DNA of 64,000 nt from Lachnospiraceae bacterium UBA1721. GTDB taxonomy: Bacteria; Bacillota; Clostridia; Lachnospirales; Lachnospiraceae. The stretch is taken from NCBI GenBank assembly GCA_002317155.1, contig DCIR01000072.1:15796-79795 (forward strand), read 5' to 3'. This document shows, one piece after another, positions 49,986-58,720 of this stretch. Under the pieces are notes generated by a model. That model did no database searches and was not told where the DNA came from. It worked only from the letters and a program-made list of their open reading frames with translations. Position 1 is the stretch's first letter. Each line of letters opens with the position of its first letter. The translations under genes were made by a program, and so were the position numbers.

Positions 49986-51269
49986 TTACACCTGTGCAAG
50001 TGCCTGCTCGAGGTCTGCAATCAAATCTGCCTTGTCCTCAAGACCACATGACATACGTACAAGACCTGCGGGTACACCTGCCTCGATAAGCTGTTCCTCG
50101 CTCATCTGTCTGTGAGTTGAAGTAGCAGGGTTAAGGCAACATGTTCTTGCATCAGCTACATGAGTCTCGATAGCAGCGAGTTTAAGTGCCTTCATGAACT
50201 TCTCAGCAGCGGCTCTTCCACCTTCGATTTCAAATGAAACTACACCGCATCCTCCGTTGGGAAGATACTTCTGCGCTACTGAATAATAAGGATCTGAAGG
50301 AAGTCCTGAATAATTAACCTTGGTAATCTTAGGATGCTTCTCCAAGTACTCTGCAACAGCCTGACCGTTCTCGACATGACGAGGCATACGCACATGAAGT
50401 GACTCAAGTCCAAGATTAAGGATAAATGCATGCTGAGGTGACTGAATGCATCCAAAATCTCTCATAAGCTGTGAGGTACACTTGGTGATAAACGCACCCT
50501 CTTTGCCAAACTTCTCCGCATAGGTGATTCCGTGATATGACTCATCAGGAGTGCAAAGTCCGGGATACTTATCAGCATGTGCCATCCAGTCAAAGTTACC
50601 TGAATCTACGATACATCCACCAACTGCTGCCCCGTGTCCATCCATATACTTGGTTGTGGAATGAGTAACAATATCTGCGCCCCACTCGATAGGTCTGCAG
50701 TTAACAGGAGTAGGGAAAGTATTATCTACGATAAGAGGCACACCATGAGCATGCGCAACCTTTGCAAACTTCTCGATATCAAGAACTGTAAGTGCAGGGT
50801 TAGCGATAGTCTCGCCAAACATAGCCCTGGTATTCTCCTTGAACGCTGCATTAAGTTCTTCTTCAGAAGCTGTAGGAGACACAAAAGTAACCTCGATGCC
50901 CATCTTTGCCATTGTTACAGAGATGAGATTGAATGTTCCACCATAAATTGATGATGAAGCCACAATATGACTTCCGCACTCGCAAATGTTAAAAAGTGCA
51001 AAGAAATTGGCTGCCTGACCTGAAGAAGTAAGCATTGCTGCCTTACCACCTTCAAGAGCTGCAATCTTAGCTGCCACATAATCATTGGTAGGATTCTGAA
51101 GTCTGGTATAGAAATAACCTGATGCTTCAAGGTCAAAAAGCTTACCCATATCCTCACTGGTATCATACTTAAAGGTTGTAGACTGAATGATAGGAATCTG
51201 TCTGGGTTCACCGTTACCGGGTCTGTATCCTGCCTGTACACATTTTGTATTAATTGAATAATTGTCCAT
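49986..51269 (-). CDS. metY: O-acetylhomoserine sulfhydrylase, second copy (MetY)
   Basis: A 427-residue PLP enzyme of the Cys/Met family (Lys in His-Ser-Thr-Thr-Lys-Tyr, about 209; Thr-Ser-Ser-Gly-Gln-Ala-Ala near 83). The frame extends further up, but the ATG at 51269 has AGGGG 5 nt upstream. It is only distantly similar to MetY at 26969-28210 and has no carrier genes nearby, so it probably uses free sulfide. Its leader is about 130 nt and begins downstream of sulfur-box site C. A small hairpin (CTACC-ATGGC-GGTAG) lies in this leader; no SAM or T-box consensus was recognised. Confidence 0.92.
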   Translation of the reverse strand: MDNYSINTKCVQAGYRPGNGEPRQIPIIQSTTFKYDTSEDMGKLFDLEASGYFYTRLQNPTNDYVAAKIAALEGGKAAMLTSSGQAANFFALFNICECGSHIVASSSIYGGTFNLISVTMAKMGIEVTFVSPTASEEELNAAFKENTRAMFGETIANPALTVLDIEKFAKVAHAHGVPLIVDNTFPTPVNCRPIEWGADIVTHSTTKYMDGHGAAVGGCIVDSGNFDWMAHADKYPGLCTPDESYHGITYAEKFGKEGAFITKCTSQLMRDFGCIQSPQHAFILNLGLESLHVRMPRHVENGQAVAEYLEKHPKITKVNYSGLPSDPYYSVAQKYLPNGGCGVVSFEIEGGRAAAEKFMKALKLAAIETHVADARTCCLNPATSTHRQMSEEQLIEAGVPAGLVRMSCGLEDKADLIADLEQALAQV

Positions 51270-51408
51270 TTTTACCCCTTTTCTTAAATACACATTATAC
51301 TGTCTGCTTAATGACAATTTGTTTTTTAAGTAAATACCTACCGCCATGGTAGTTATTTGTTTTTCTTATAAACGTCGCGGTATTTTAGTTTTTACTTATA
51401 CCAATCGA

Positions 51409-51414
51409 ATTATA
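51409..51414 (-). promoter_or_regulatory. -10 box of the second metY promoter
   Basis: TATAAT on the minus strand (51414-51409) without a recognisable -35 hexamer (TATGGG at the expected place). Site C is centred about 66 bp before the predicted start. Confidence 0.6.
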
Positions 51415-51456
51415 CTATACCCATCACTTTTCCCATAATAACCTTTTTCTTTAGTT

Positions 51457-51477
51457 GGCTATAGTTTATTCCTATAG
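51457..51477 (-). promoter_or_regulatory. Sulfur-box motif, site C (upstream of the second metY)
   Basis: Minus-strand sequence CTATAG-GAATAAA-CTATAGCC. The core ATAG-N7-CTAT lies at 51475-51461. Confidence 0.65.
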
Positions 51478-51521
51478 CAGATATTTTGGTAAAAACAAAT
51501 ACAAATACTTTAGCTAATATA

Positions 51522-51911
51522 TTACAACCTGTCCATTCCAGGTCCGTCCGAAAGCTTCTTCACATATTTCTCCGGGTCTTTAATCATGCATGCCATATCA
51601 TGGAATGCTCCGAGCACCATCGACTCTTTATTGCAAGCAGCGGTATTCTTGCCACTGTCGCGGATTAGATTGTATCGACTCATCTGGAATACATATAAAT
51701 CTGTCATTCCATAGCCTCTGCATATCTCTTCTCCCGAGAAATTGTGATTGTCTATGTAGTACATGAATTCCTTCATAAGCTTCGGCTCTTCAACCAACTC
51801 GTTCCACAGGTTATCAAGAAATTCCTTATCTCTTCCGGCATAATCTCCAAGTTTACAAAAGGCATCAAAAGCCAGTATTCTTCTGGCATCAAGCAAAATA
51901 TCTCCTGCCAT
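51522..51911 (-). CDS. Hypothetical protein, 129 residues
   Basis: A small soluble, mostly helical protein with several Cys, Met and aromatic residues, no signal peptide and no motif that I recognise. The start has AGGAG 9 nt upstream, which supports that it is a real gene. It is followed by the sulfur-box region of metY on the low-coordinate side, and preceded by the inverted-repeat region at 51959-52194. Confidence 0.6.
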   Translation of the reverse strand: MAGDILLDARRILAFDAFCKLGDYAGRDKEFLDNLWNELVEEPKLMKEFMYYIDNHNFSGEEICRGYGMTDLYVFQMSRYNLIRDSGKNTAACNKESMVLGAFHDMACMIKDPEKYVKKLSDGPGMDRL

Positions 51912-51958
51912 ATCTCTTCTCCTTCATCCGATTGGGTAATTTCATGTATTTTTAACCC

Positions 51959-52194
51959 ATTTCAGCCAAACGCATATCAAAAATGGCTGAAATCGATATT
52001 TAAGTCGCTAATCCAGCCAAAATAATTCGCCCTTTGGGTGATTTTCGCAAATACCGTTCCCATTCAGCCAATAAGCAGAAATTTTTGGCTGAAACAAATG
52101 ATAAATACTAATATACACCCAAAATCATATCACCAAAGAACTAATTTGGGTGAAACCGACACTTTTTGCCTATTTTTAGCCAAATTAGCGACTT
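51959..52194. repeat. Cluster of nested inverted repeats in a 482-bp intergenic region
   Basis: The 51912-52393 gap contains no gene. It holds four perfect inverted repeats: ATTTCAGCCA / TGGCTGAAAT (51959-51968, 51984-51993), TTCAGCCAA / TTGGCTGAA (52063-52071, 52085-52093), CACCCAAA / TTTGGGTG (52116-52123, 52145-52152), and an outer pair AAGTCGCTAAT / ATTAGCGACTT (52002-52012, 52184-52194) that encloses the second and third. TCAGCCA occurs in both inner pairs. The whole could fold into a multi-branched RNA or be a degenerate miniature element. Confidence 0.75.
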
Positions 52195-52269
52195 CCTAAA
52201 AACAAAGTCAAATCCGGTGCCATACCAAGCTTAAACAAGTAAAACGAGCCTTGACCTGACGACAAACAC

Positions 52270-52300
52270 AAAAAGGGAAGGCCAAGGACCTTCCCTTTTT
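52270..52300 (-). terminator. Intrinsic terminator after purB
   Basis: A perfect 12-bp stem (AAAAAGGGAAGG / CCTTCCCTTTTT) with a 7-nt loop; the T residues of the arm serve as the U-tract in both directions. Confidence 0.85.
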
Positions 52301-52393
52301 CAATTCTTTCTATTACTAATCTGACAATTGCCAACCACTCAATCACCGCTAAGTGAACTTAACAATTCTTTATACATTTTTATCTTAAAACAC

Positions 52394-53848
52394 TTATACG
52401 TTAATCTCAGCCTTCATGCCAAGAACATCTGCATTCTCAGCAAGGATAGGTCTGATTACATTGTTAAGGAATGCATCTACCTGTTCAGGTGCTCTTCCTA
52501 CATACTTTGAAAGCTCCATGGTATTGTTCTTAAGCTCTTCAAGAGTCACACCGAATGCAGGATCTGCTGCGATAAGCTCGAGGAGATTGTTGTCAAGACC
52601 TTCAACCTTAACGTTCTTACCGGCCTCCATAGAAAGCTCACGGATTCTCTCATGAAGCTCCTGACGGTTACCGCCATTCTTAACAGCATCCATCATGATG
52701 TTCTCGGTAGCCATGAAAGGAAGCTCAGAAAGCATACGCTTCTCAATAACCTTAGGATATACTACAAGTCCGTCTACTACATTGAGGCACAGATCAAGGA
52801 TACCGTCTGTAGCAAGGAATCCCTCAGGAATAGAAAGTCTCTTATTTGCAGAATCATCAAGAGTTCTCTCAAACCACTGAGTAGCTGAAGTGATAGCAGG
52901 ATTGAGTGCGTCAATCATTACATATCTTGAAAGAGATGCGATTCTCTCACTTCTCATAGGATTTCTCTTATATGCCATAGCTGAAGATCCGATCTGAGTC
53001 TTCTCGGAGGGCTCCTCAACTTCCTTAAGGTGCTGAAGAAGTCTGATATCATTACTCATCTTATGAGCTGAAGCTGCGATACCTGCAAGTACATTAGCTA
53101 CGCGGGTATCTACCTTACGTGAATAGGTCTGACCTGATACAGGATAGCACTTATCAAATCCCATCTTCTTTGCAATCATGGGATCAATCTTATCGATAGT
53201 CTCGTGATCTCCGTTGAAAAGCTCAAGGAAAGATGCCTGGGTACCGGTGGTTCCCTTTGAACCAAGAAGCTTCATGGTAGAAAGAACATGGTCAAGATCC
53301 TCGAGGTCAAGTGAAAACTCCTGGAGCCAAAGAGTAGCTCTCTTACCTACGGTTGTAGGCTGTGCAGGCTGGAAGTGTGTAAATGCAAGTGTGGGCTGTG
53401 ACTTATACTTATCAGCAAAATCAGCAAGCTCCTTCATTACATTTAAAAGCTTCTTTCTTACAAGCTTAAGAGCCTCGGTCATAACGATAATATCAGTGTT
53501 GTCTCCAACATAGCATGAGGTAGCTCCAAGATGGATAATACCTGCTGCCTTAGGGCACTGCTGACCATAAGCATATACATGGCTCATAACGTCGTGACGT
53601 ACAACCTTCTCACGCTCGCGAGCAACATCATAATTGATGTCCTCAGCGTGGCTCTTGAGCTCATCAATCTGCTCCTGAGTAATAACGGGCTTGCCATCCT
53701 GTGAAAGGCCAAGTTCCATCTCTACCTCAGCAAGTGCGATCCAAAGCTTACGCCAAGTGCGAAACTTCATATCCTGTGAAAAAATGTACTGCATTTCCTT
53801 GCTTGCATAACGCTCAGACAAGGGGCTGGTGTAAACGTCTGTTGCCAT
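52394..53848 (-). CDS. purB: Adenylosuccinate lyase
   Basis: A 484-residue enzyme of the fumarase/aspartase superfamily with the signature Ser-Ser-Ala-Met-Ala-Tyr-Lys-Arg-Asn-Pro (about 290) holding the catalytic Ser. It cleaves SAICAR and adenylosuccinate, releasing fumarate. The ATG at 53848 (GGAG 7 nt upstream) is preferred to one 6 nt earlier. It lies 76 nt after purF, in the same direction. Confidence 0.97.
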   Translation of the reverse strand: MATDVYTSPLSERYASKEMQYIFSQDMKFRTWRKLWIALAEVEMELGLSQDGKPVITQEQIDELKSHAEDINYDVAREREKVVRHDVMSHVYAYGQQCPKAAGIIHLGATSCYVGDNTDIIVMTEALKLVRKKLLNVMKELADFADKYKSQPTLAFTHFQPAQPTTVGKRATLWLQEFSLDLEDLDHVLSTMKLLGSKGTTGTQASFLELFNGDHETIDKIDPMIAKKMGFDKCYPVSGQTYSRKVDTRVANVLAGIAASAHKMSNDIRLLQHLKEVEEPSEKTQIGSSAMAYKRNPMRSERIASLSRYVMIDALNPAITSATQWFERTLDDSANKRLSIPEGFLATDGILDLCLNVVDGLVVYPKVIEKRMLSELPFMATENIMMDAVKNGGNRQELHERIRELSMEAGKNVKVEGLDNNLLELIAADPAFGVTLEELKNNTMELSKYVGRAPEQVDAFLNNVIRPILAENADVLGMKAEINV

Positions 53849-53924
53849 TTTCATTCTCCTAAAATTAATTTTATGTTTAGTTGCATCATTAATGCATTTA
53901 TAACAATCTATTCATCCAAACAGA

Positions 53925-55379
53925 TTATTTATCAAATTCTCCTCTGATATCCTCTGTAGGTGGATTCATCGGATAGTTACCGCTGAAGCATCCCTTACAT
54001 ATTCCCAGTCCTTCGACTATCTCATCAAGTCTTTCCATTTTGAGATAACCAAGAGAATCTGCACCTATCATCTTACAGATTTCGTCCACTGAACGGTTAT
54101 ATGCGATAAGCTGCTCTCTTGCCGGAACATCGGTTCCGAAGTAGCAGGGCCAGAGGAACGGCGGTGATGATACGCGCATATGAACTTCCTTGGCTCCGGC
54201 ATCTCTGAGCATCTTAACTATTCTGTCAGAGGTGGTTCCACGCACGATTGAATCGTCAATCATAATAATGCGCTTACCTGCAACTGCCTCGCGTATGGGA
54301 TTGAGCTTAACCTGTACGCTGCTCTCTCTGTTTTTCTGTTTCGGCTTAATAAAGGTTCTTCCGATATAAGAGTTTTTAACAAACGCCATACCGTAAGGGA
54401 TACCTGACTGCAATGAATATCCGAGTGCTGCGCAGTTACCCGATTCAGGCACACCTACTACCAGGTCTGCATCCACAGGACTGTCCATTGCCAAAAACTT
54501 ACCGGCCATGATACGTGAATTATAAACACTCACGCCATCAATATAGCTGTCCGGTCTTGAAAAATAAATATATTCAAATACACATCTCGCACTCTTGTCT
54601 ATATCAGACTTAAGTGCATGACTCATATCTGACTGAATACCCTTCTCAGGTGAGATGGTTACTATTTCTCCGGGCTTAACATCTCTTACAAATCTGGCTC
54701 CGATGGTGTCGAGCGCACAGCTCTCACTTGCCAGGAAAAATGTATTATCTCTTTGTCCGATACAAAGCGGTCTGAATCCAAACGGATCACGCGCTCCTAT
54801 CAGCTTGCGGGGCGACATAACAACCAGTGAATATGCACCCTTAATCTTTTCCATTGCTCTTCCGACTGCTTCCTCTACGGTCTTGGAAACAAGACGTTCT
54901 CTCGCAATATAATATGCAATAACCTCTGAATCAATAGTGGTCTGGAAAATAGCTCCCGAATATGCAAGCTCTTCTCTAAGTTCCGGTGCATTGATAAGAT
55001 TGCCGTTATGTGCCAATCCCAATGTACCTTTTACATAATTAAGAACAAGCGGCTGTGCATTCTCACGGGTAGAACTTCCCGCTGTTGAATAACGCACATG
55101 ACCCACACCTATATCGCCTTTAAGCTTCTCGAGATGTTCAGGTGTAAAGGCTTCATTTACAAGTCCCATGTCCTTGCTTGAAAGCACTCTTCCCTTGGGT
55201 CCCATTGTGTCGCTTACTGCGATACCGCAACTTTCCTGTCCTCTGTGCTGAAGTGCAAGGAGGCCGTAATAGATTGATGATGATACATCCGCACCATCAA
55301 AATCATATGCGCCGAATACGCCACATTCCTCGCGGCACTTATCCTCTATTTCTTCCTGTATGAAAATCTGATCTGTCAC
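53925..55379 (-). CDS. purF: Amidophosphoribosyltransferase (Fe-S, Bacillus type)
   Basis: A 484-residue enzyme for the first step of purine synthesis. The nucleophile is Cys19 (Glu-Glu-Cys-Gly-Val-Phe-Gly), preceded by an 18-residue propeptide as in the B. subtilis enzyme. The PRPP loop Ile-Met-Ile-Asp-Asp-Ser-Ile-Val-Arg-Gly-Thr-Thr lies at about 355-366. Cys residues of the Fe-S cluster are present (Trp-Pro-Cys-Tyr-Phe-Gly; Cys-Lys-Gly-Cys-Phe-Ser-Gly). The start is a GTG at 55379 with GAGGG 7 nt upstream. Confidence 0.96.
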   Translation of the reverse strand: MTDQIFIQEEIEDKCREECGVFGAYDFDGADVSSSIYYGLLALQHRGQESCGIAVSDTMGPKGRVLSSKDMGLVNEAFTPEHLEKLKGDIGVGHVRYSTAGSSTRENAQPLVLNYVKGTLGLAHNGNLINAPELREELAYSGAIFQTTIDSEVIAYYIARERLVSKTVEEAVGRAMEKIKGAYSLVVMSPRKLIGARDPFGFRPLCIGQRDNTFFLASESCALDTIGARFVRDVKPGEIVTISPEKGIQSDMSHALKSDIDKSARCVFEYIYFSRPDSYIDGVSVYNSRIMAGKFLAMDSPVDADLVVGVPESGNCAALGYSLQSGIPYGMAFVKNSYIGRTFIKPKQKNRESSVQVKLNPIREAVAGKRIIMIDDSIVRGTTSDRIVKMLRDAGAKEVHMRVSSPPFLWPCYFGTDVPAREQLIAYNRSVDEICKMIGADSLGYLKMERLDEIVEGLGICKGCFSGNYPMNPPTEDIRGEFDK

Positions 55380-55474
55380 CGTTTTTCCCTCGCTGCGTAC
55401 ATGTTTTTTAACAAAACATCGATTCTAATCCCATCGATTTTCCATCAAAAAATCATGAAAAATAAAATGTCGAA

Positions 55475-55518
55475 AACAGCTGACAGGAATTGTCTGCGAA
55501 CGTTTCCTGCCGGCTGTT
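55475..55518 (-). repeat. Hairpin between purC and purF
   Basis: Arms AACAGCTGACAGGAA and TTCCTGCCGGCTGTT (14 of 15 pair, with one G-U) and a 14-nt loop. No T-run follows on the minus strand, so it could be an mRNA-stability or attenuation element in the 212-nt gap. No purine riboswitch consensus was recognised. Confidence 0.5.
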
Positions 55519-55591
55519 CTCCGGTATTGTCAAATCGCTCATTTCACTTCCACTGAAATTAAGTGTTTGGGTTATCTATATAATCTGTTAA

Positions 55592-56467
55592 TCAAAGCTT
55601 CTCGCCGGTAAGCTTCTCATAGCCCTCAAGATAGATGTTGATGGTCTTATCAACGATTTCCTGAGGAAGAGTCCAGTTATGTCCGTCGTTAGCCTTAAGC
55701 CAGTCTCTTGCAAACTGCTTGTCGAATGAAGGCTGACCATGTCCTGCCTCGTATACATCAGCAGGCCAGAAACGTGAGCTGTCAGGAGTAAGCATCTCAT
55801 CGCCAAGTACGATATTACCGTCCTCATCAAGACCAAACTCAAGCTTGGTATCTGCAATAATGATTCCCTTGGTAAGTGCATAATCTGCACACTTCTTATA
55901 AAGAGCGATTGTGAGGTCACGAAGCTTTGAAGCATACTCCTCTCCCTTGCCGGGGAAATGCTCTTCAAGATAAGCTACGCTCTGCTCATAAGAGATGTTC
56001 TCATCATGGTCACCGATTTCAGCCTTAGTAGAAGGAGTGTAGATAGGCTCAGGGAGCTTATCTGATTCCTGAAGTCCTTCGGGAAGCTTGATTCCGCAGA
56101 CAGTGCCATCCTTCTTGTAGCTTGCCCAACCGCTTCCGGTGATGTATCCACGAACGATACACTCAACAGGGAGCATTGTAAGCTTACGGCACATCATGCT
56201 GTTTCCGTCAAACTTAGGCTGTCTGAAATACTCAGGCATATCATTTACATCTACAGAAATCATGTGATTAGGAACGATATCCTTAGTCATATTGAACCAG
56301 AACTTAGACATCTGTGTAAGAACAGTTCCCTTCTTTGTTACGATGTTGTTGAGAATAACATCAAAGCAGCTGATACGATCTGTTGCTACCATAATAAGGG
56401 TATCACCATTATCATAAATCTCTCTTACTTTGCCTTCTTTGATAGGCTTAATTTCAGCAGCGCTCAT
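55592..56467 (-). CDS. purC: SAICAR synthetase
   Basis: A 291-residue enzyme with the family motifs Glu-Gly-Lys-Val-Arg-Glu-Ile-Tyr (about 10-17), Asp-Arg-Ile-Ser-Cys-Phe-Asp-Val, Glu-Cys-Ile-Val-Arg-Gly-Tyr-Ile-Thr-Gly-Ser-Gly and Ala-Asp-Thr-Lys-Leu-Glu-Phe-Gly. It joins CAIR and aspartate using ATP. GGAGG lies 7 nt before the ATG. It is the first gene of the purC-purF-purB set. Confidence 0.97.
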   Translation of the reverse strand: MSAAEIKPIKEGKVREIYDNGDTLIMVATDRISCFDVILNNIVTKKGTVLTQMSKFWFNMTKDIVPNHMISVDVNDMPEYFRQPKFDGNSMMCRKLTMLPVECIVRGYITGSGWASYKKDGTVCGIKLPEGLQESDKLPEPIYTPSTKAEIGDHDENISYEQSVAYLEEHFPGKGEEYASKLRDLTIALYKKCADYALTKGIIIADTKLEFGLDEDGNIVLGDEMLTPDSSRFWPADVYEAGHGQPSFDKQFARDWLKANDGHNWTLPQEIVDKTINIYLEGYEKLTGEKL

Positions 56468-56573
56468 TACATAACCTCCATAGTGTTGTGTTGTTTTTTA
56501 CTGAATACATTTTCAATATATTTAGTTTATGTGAAAAATAACGCATTCCACATTATCTAAAATATCATACTCT

Positions 56574-56628
56574 AAAAAAATATAAAATCGCAGATATGCT
56601 CATATTTATGCTCATGTATCACGATTTT
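56574..56628 (-). terminator. Terminator of the DUF5717/DUF5716 cluster
   Basis: On the minus strand AAAATCG...CGATTTT with an imperfect inner stem (TGATACATGAGCA / TGAGCATATCTG) is followed by TATATTTTTTT. It lies 13 nt past the last gene. Confidence 0.7.
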
Positions 56629-56640
56629 TTATTCATTCCG

Positions 56641-57810
56641 TTAGTCTGCAGCACGTTTTGTACTGTCAACCATCTCCAAAATTTCCTTGGCATACTCGGG
56701 ATAAAGAAGCGAAATATCAGCGATTTCATCCCTCGCATCATCAGCAAGCTTCTTATTGTGCTCCATCTGCTCTCGAATTGCCTGACGCTTGAGAATCAGT
56801 TCATGTCTGACCTCTACCATCTCTCTCTTGTCGAGAATAGCTGATGTTTGGAAAAGCCACCTGTCAGGATACTTGATTCTAAAAGAAGTAAGCATTGCCA
56901 AAAACTGCTTGCTACAGTACTCATTTCTGGCCTCAGCCTCGATAAACTGTCTGCGCTCTTCCTTTTCCTGCTGGTAGAGTCTCCACAGTTTCTCAAGCTT
57001 CTCAGCATTTTCAACATGATACTTAAGATATAAAAACTCAAGAAGTCTTCGATTGTTGACATATCTTATCTTTACCGTATTCTGCAGCTTAATAAGCTTA
57101 TTGACGGTATTTTGTGCAGTTGCCTGTTCCTTGTCAGAATCAATATATTTTATTGCCGCCACAGCACAGGCTATCGCCATCACTGCAGTCGCAAGGAAAT
57201 AGCCGATAAATACCGACAGTCCCAATACAAACTGTAAGAATACAAGCAACAGCATACAAAAAATATAGGCTGTTATAAAAATTCCAACCATACCTTTGTA
57301 ATTAGCCTTGGAACGTTTGAGCTCCTGCTTGCGAAACTCATTAGCCTGGCGCTCACCGTCTAATCTTCTTAAATCCTTCTTGATTTTAACAGCGTATTTT
57401 TCTCCCTCTCGCAGCTTCTTGATACCGTCTTCAACCTCCGACTCATGACTGCGAAGCGTATAAAAATCTATATCGCTCATACGATTCTTTCTGTCGCGAT
57501 ACTTTTTCATCTCACTGTCATAACCGGTAAGCTGACTCGCTAACGCTTCCAGCTTGGAATGCTGCTCATCGGGCAATGCATCAATTTCTTCCGTATCAGT
57601 CAAATACTCTGTGATAAGCTGATACTCGCCGGTCAGTATCTCTGTTTCACGAGTACCTGTCTCAAGCTGTTCGAGGCAGTCCATGATATAACGGCTTCTG
57701 TCCTCAGGGCTGTCAAAATTCACATCTCTGCGAAGCTTTGTTACCTGCTCTTCAGGTTCATTACTTTCAATATTCTGTTTCTTTGAAAATAACTTCTTAA
57801 AAAAATTCAT
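56641..57810 (-). CDS. Coiled-coil membrane protein of the DUF5716/5717 cluster
   Basis: A 389-residue protein: a highly charged N-terminal coiled-coil half (about 20-165), a pair of membrane segments (about 172-195 and 197-218), and a second charged coiled-coil half (about 225-385). Both coils are probably in the cytoplasm. No known motif. Its ATG directly follows the stop of the TPR-like gene, so it is co-translated with it. It could anchor the cluster's complex at the membrane. Confidence 0.65.
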   Translation of the reverse strand: MNFFKKLFSKKQNIESNEPEEQVTKLRRDVNFDSPEDRSRYIMDCLEQLETGTRETEILTGEYQLITEYLTDTEEIDALPDEQHSKLEALASQLTGYDSEMKKYRDRKNRMSDIDFYTLRSHESEVEDGIKKLREGEKYAVKIKKDLRRLDGERQANEFRKQELKRSKANYKGMVGIFITAYIFCMLLLVFLQFVLGLSVFIGYFLATAVMAIACAVAAIKYIDSDKEQATAQNTVNKLIKLQNTVKIRYVNNRRLLEFLYLKYHVENAEKLEKLWRLYQQEKEERRQFIEAEARNEYCSKQFLAMLTSFRIKYPDRWLFQTSAILDKREMVEVRHELILKRQAIREQMEHNKKLADDARDEIADISLLYPEYAKEILEMVDSTKRAAD

Positions 57811-58704
57811 TTATCCCTGCTCAAAAATACTTACGTTTTCTCTGTAGCTGTCTTTCAAAGCCTTTAATATTCTTTCGTTCTCTTCAACGTATTTTTGCAA
57901 ATCATCAGGTGCCCCGCTGTTTCGCATATTTTTACGAAGACTGAGTCTGTGTGCATCTCCCTGCGCATACCAGTCGCGCTGAAGTCGTTGAAGCTCCGAC
58001 TCAAGCTCCTGAAGTTCTGCCGCTGTGCCTGCATTTCCTGAAGTTCCGGCATCTCCGACGAAAGCTATGTATTCGCTCTCACTCATACCCATTCTCTTGG
58101 CTGCAAGGTATGCCGCAAAATGTTTTCTGTCGCCATCGAGTCTGTATGCTTCCTCAAATTCCTTAGCCGCTTTGTCGTACACCATCATTCCGGCATAAGC
58201 CACTCCCATATTATGGTGAATCGATGATAAAACATTCAATCCGGGGAGAACCGATGAATGATCCTTACTTACACTCTCCCATTTTTCGACGAGATTGGCA
58301 TAACCGCGAATAGCAGATACGTAACGTTTTTTCTCAACAAGATAATCAATCTGCTTTTTGTGTCTCTCAATGGTTGAAAGTCCCGCGCCTCTCTTAAGAG
58401 TACGTCTTACGTTCTCGATATACAGTCCATCGTGAAGACCTGTATATTCCAGAATCAAGCACACAAAACTGCTGAGAGAACCTGCCCTCTGGATCATCGG
58501 ATACAGTTCTCTTGCCAGATCCACAAGCCCACAATCATTTTCAATCCACTCTGCAAGCTCGCGGCGCATTATTGACTGATCAAGCAATACTGCATTTTCA
58601 CCGAGCAGATAGCACAGCTCCTCGATACAGTATACCGAAACCTCTATGCCCGGAATAGTATATGGAATTGTCGCGTAATTTCCGATACTGATACAAACGC
58701 GCAT
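57811..58704 (-). CDS. TPR-like protein of the DUF5716/5717 cluster
   Basis: A 297-residue, mostly helical protein. The stretch His-His-Asn-Met-Gly-Val-Ala-Tyr-Ala-Gly-Met-Met (about 165) followed by Lys-Ala-Ala-Lys-Glu-Phe-Glu-Glu-Ala-Tyr-Arg-Leu is a tetratricopeptide repeat; others are degenerate. The C-terminus has a Glu/Gln-rich coil. The ATG at 58704 has GGGAG 8 nt upstream and follows the DUF5716 gene by 16 nt. Confidence 0.65.
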   Translation of the reverse strand: MRVCISIGNYATIPYTIPGIEVSVYCIEELCYLLGENAVLLDQSIMRRELAEWIENDCGLVDLARELYPMIQRAGSLSSFVCLILEYTGLHDGLYIENVRRTLKRGAGLSTIERHKKQIDYLVEKKRYVSAIRGYANLVEKWESVSKDHSSVLPGLNVLSSIHHNMGVAYAGMMVYDKAAKEFEEAYRLDGDRKHFAAYLAAKRMGMSESEYIAFVGDAGTSGNAGTAAELQELESELQRLQRDWYAQGDAHRLSLRKNMRNSGAPDDLQKYVEENERILKALKDSYRENVSIFEQG

Positions 58705-58720
58705 TTCACATTCTCCCAAA

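Noticed and set aside
55380..56640. Purine riboswitch or PurR box upstream of purC or purF
   Set aside because: Neither the guanine-type three-way junction consensus nor paired PurR boxes were recognised.
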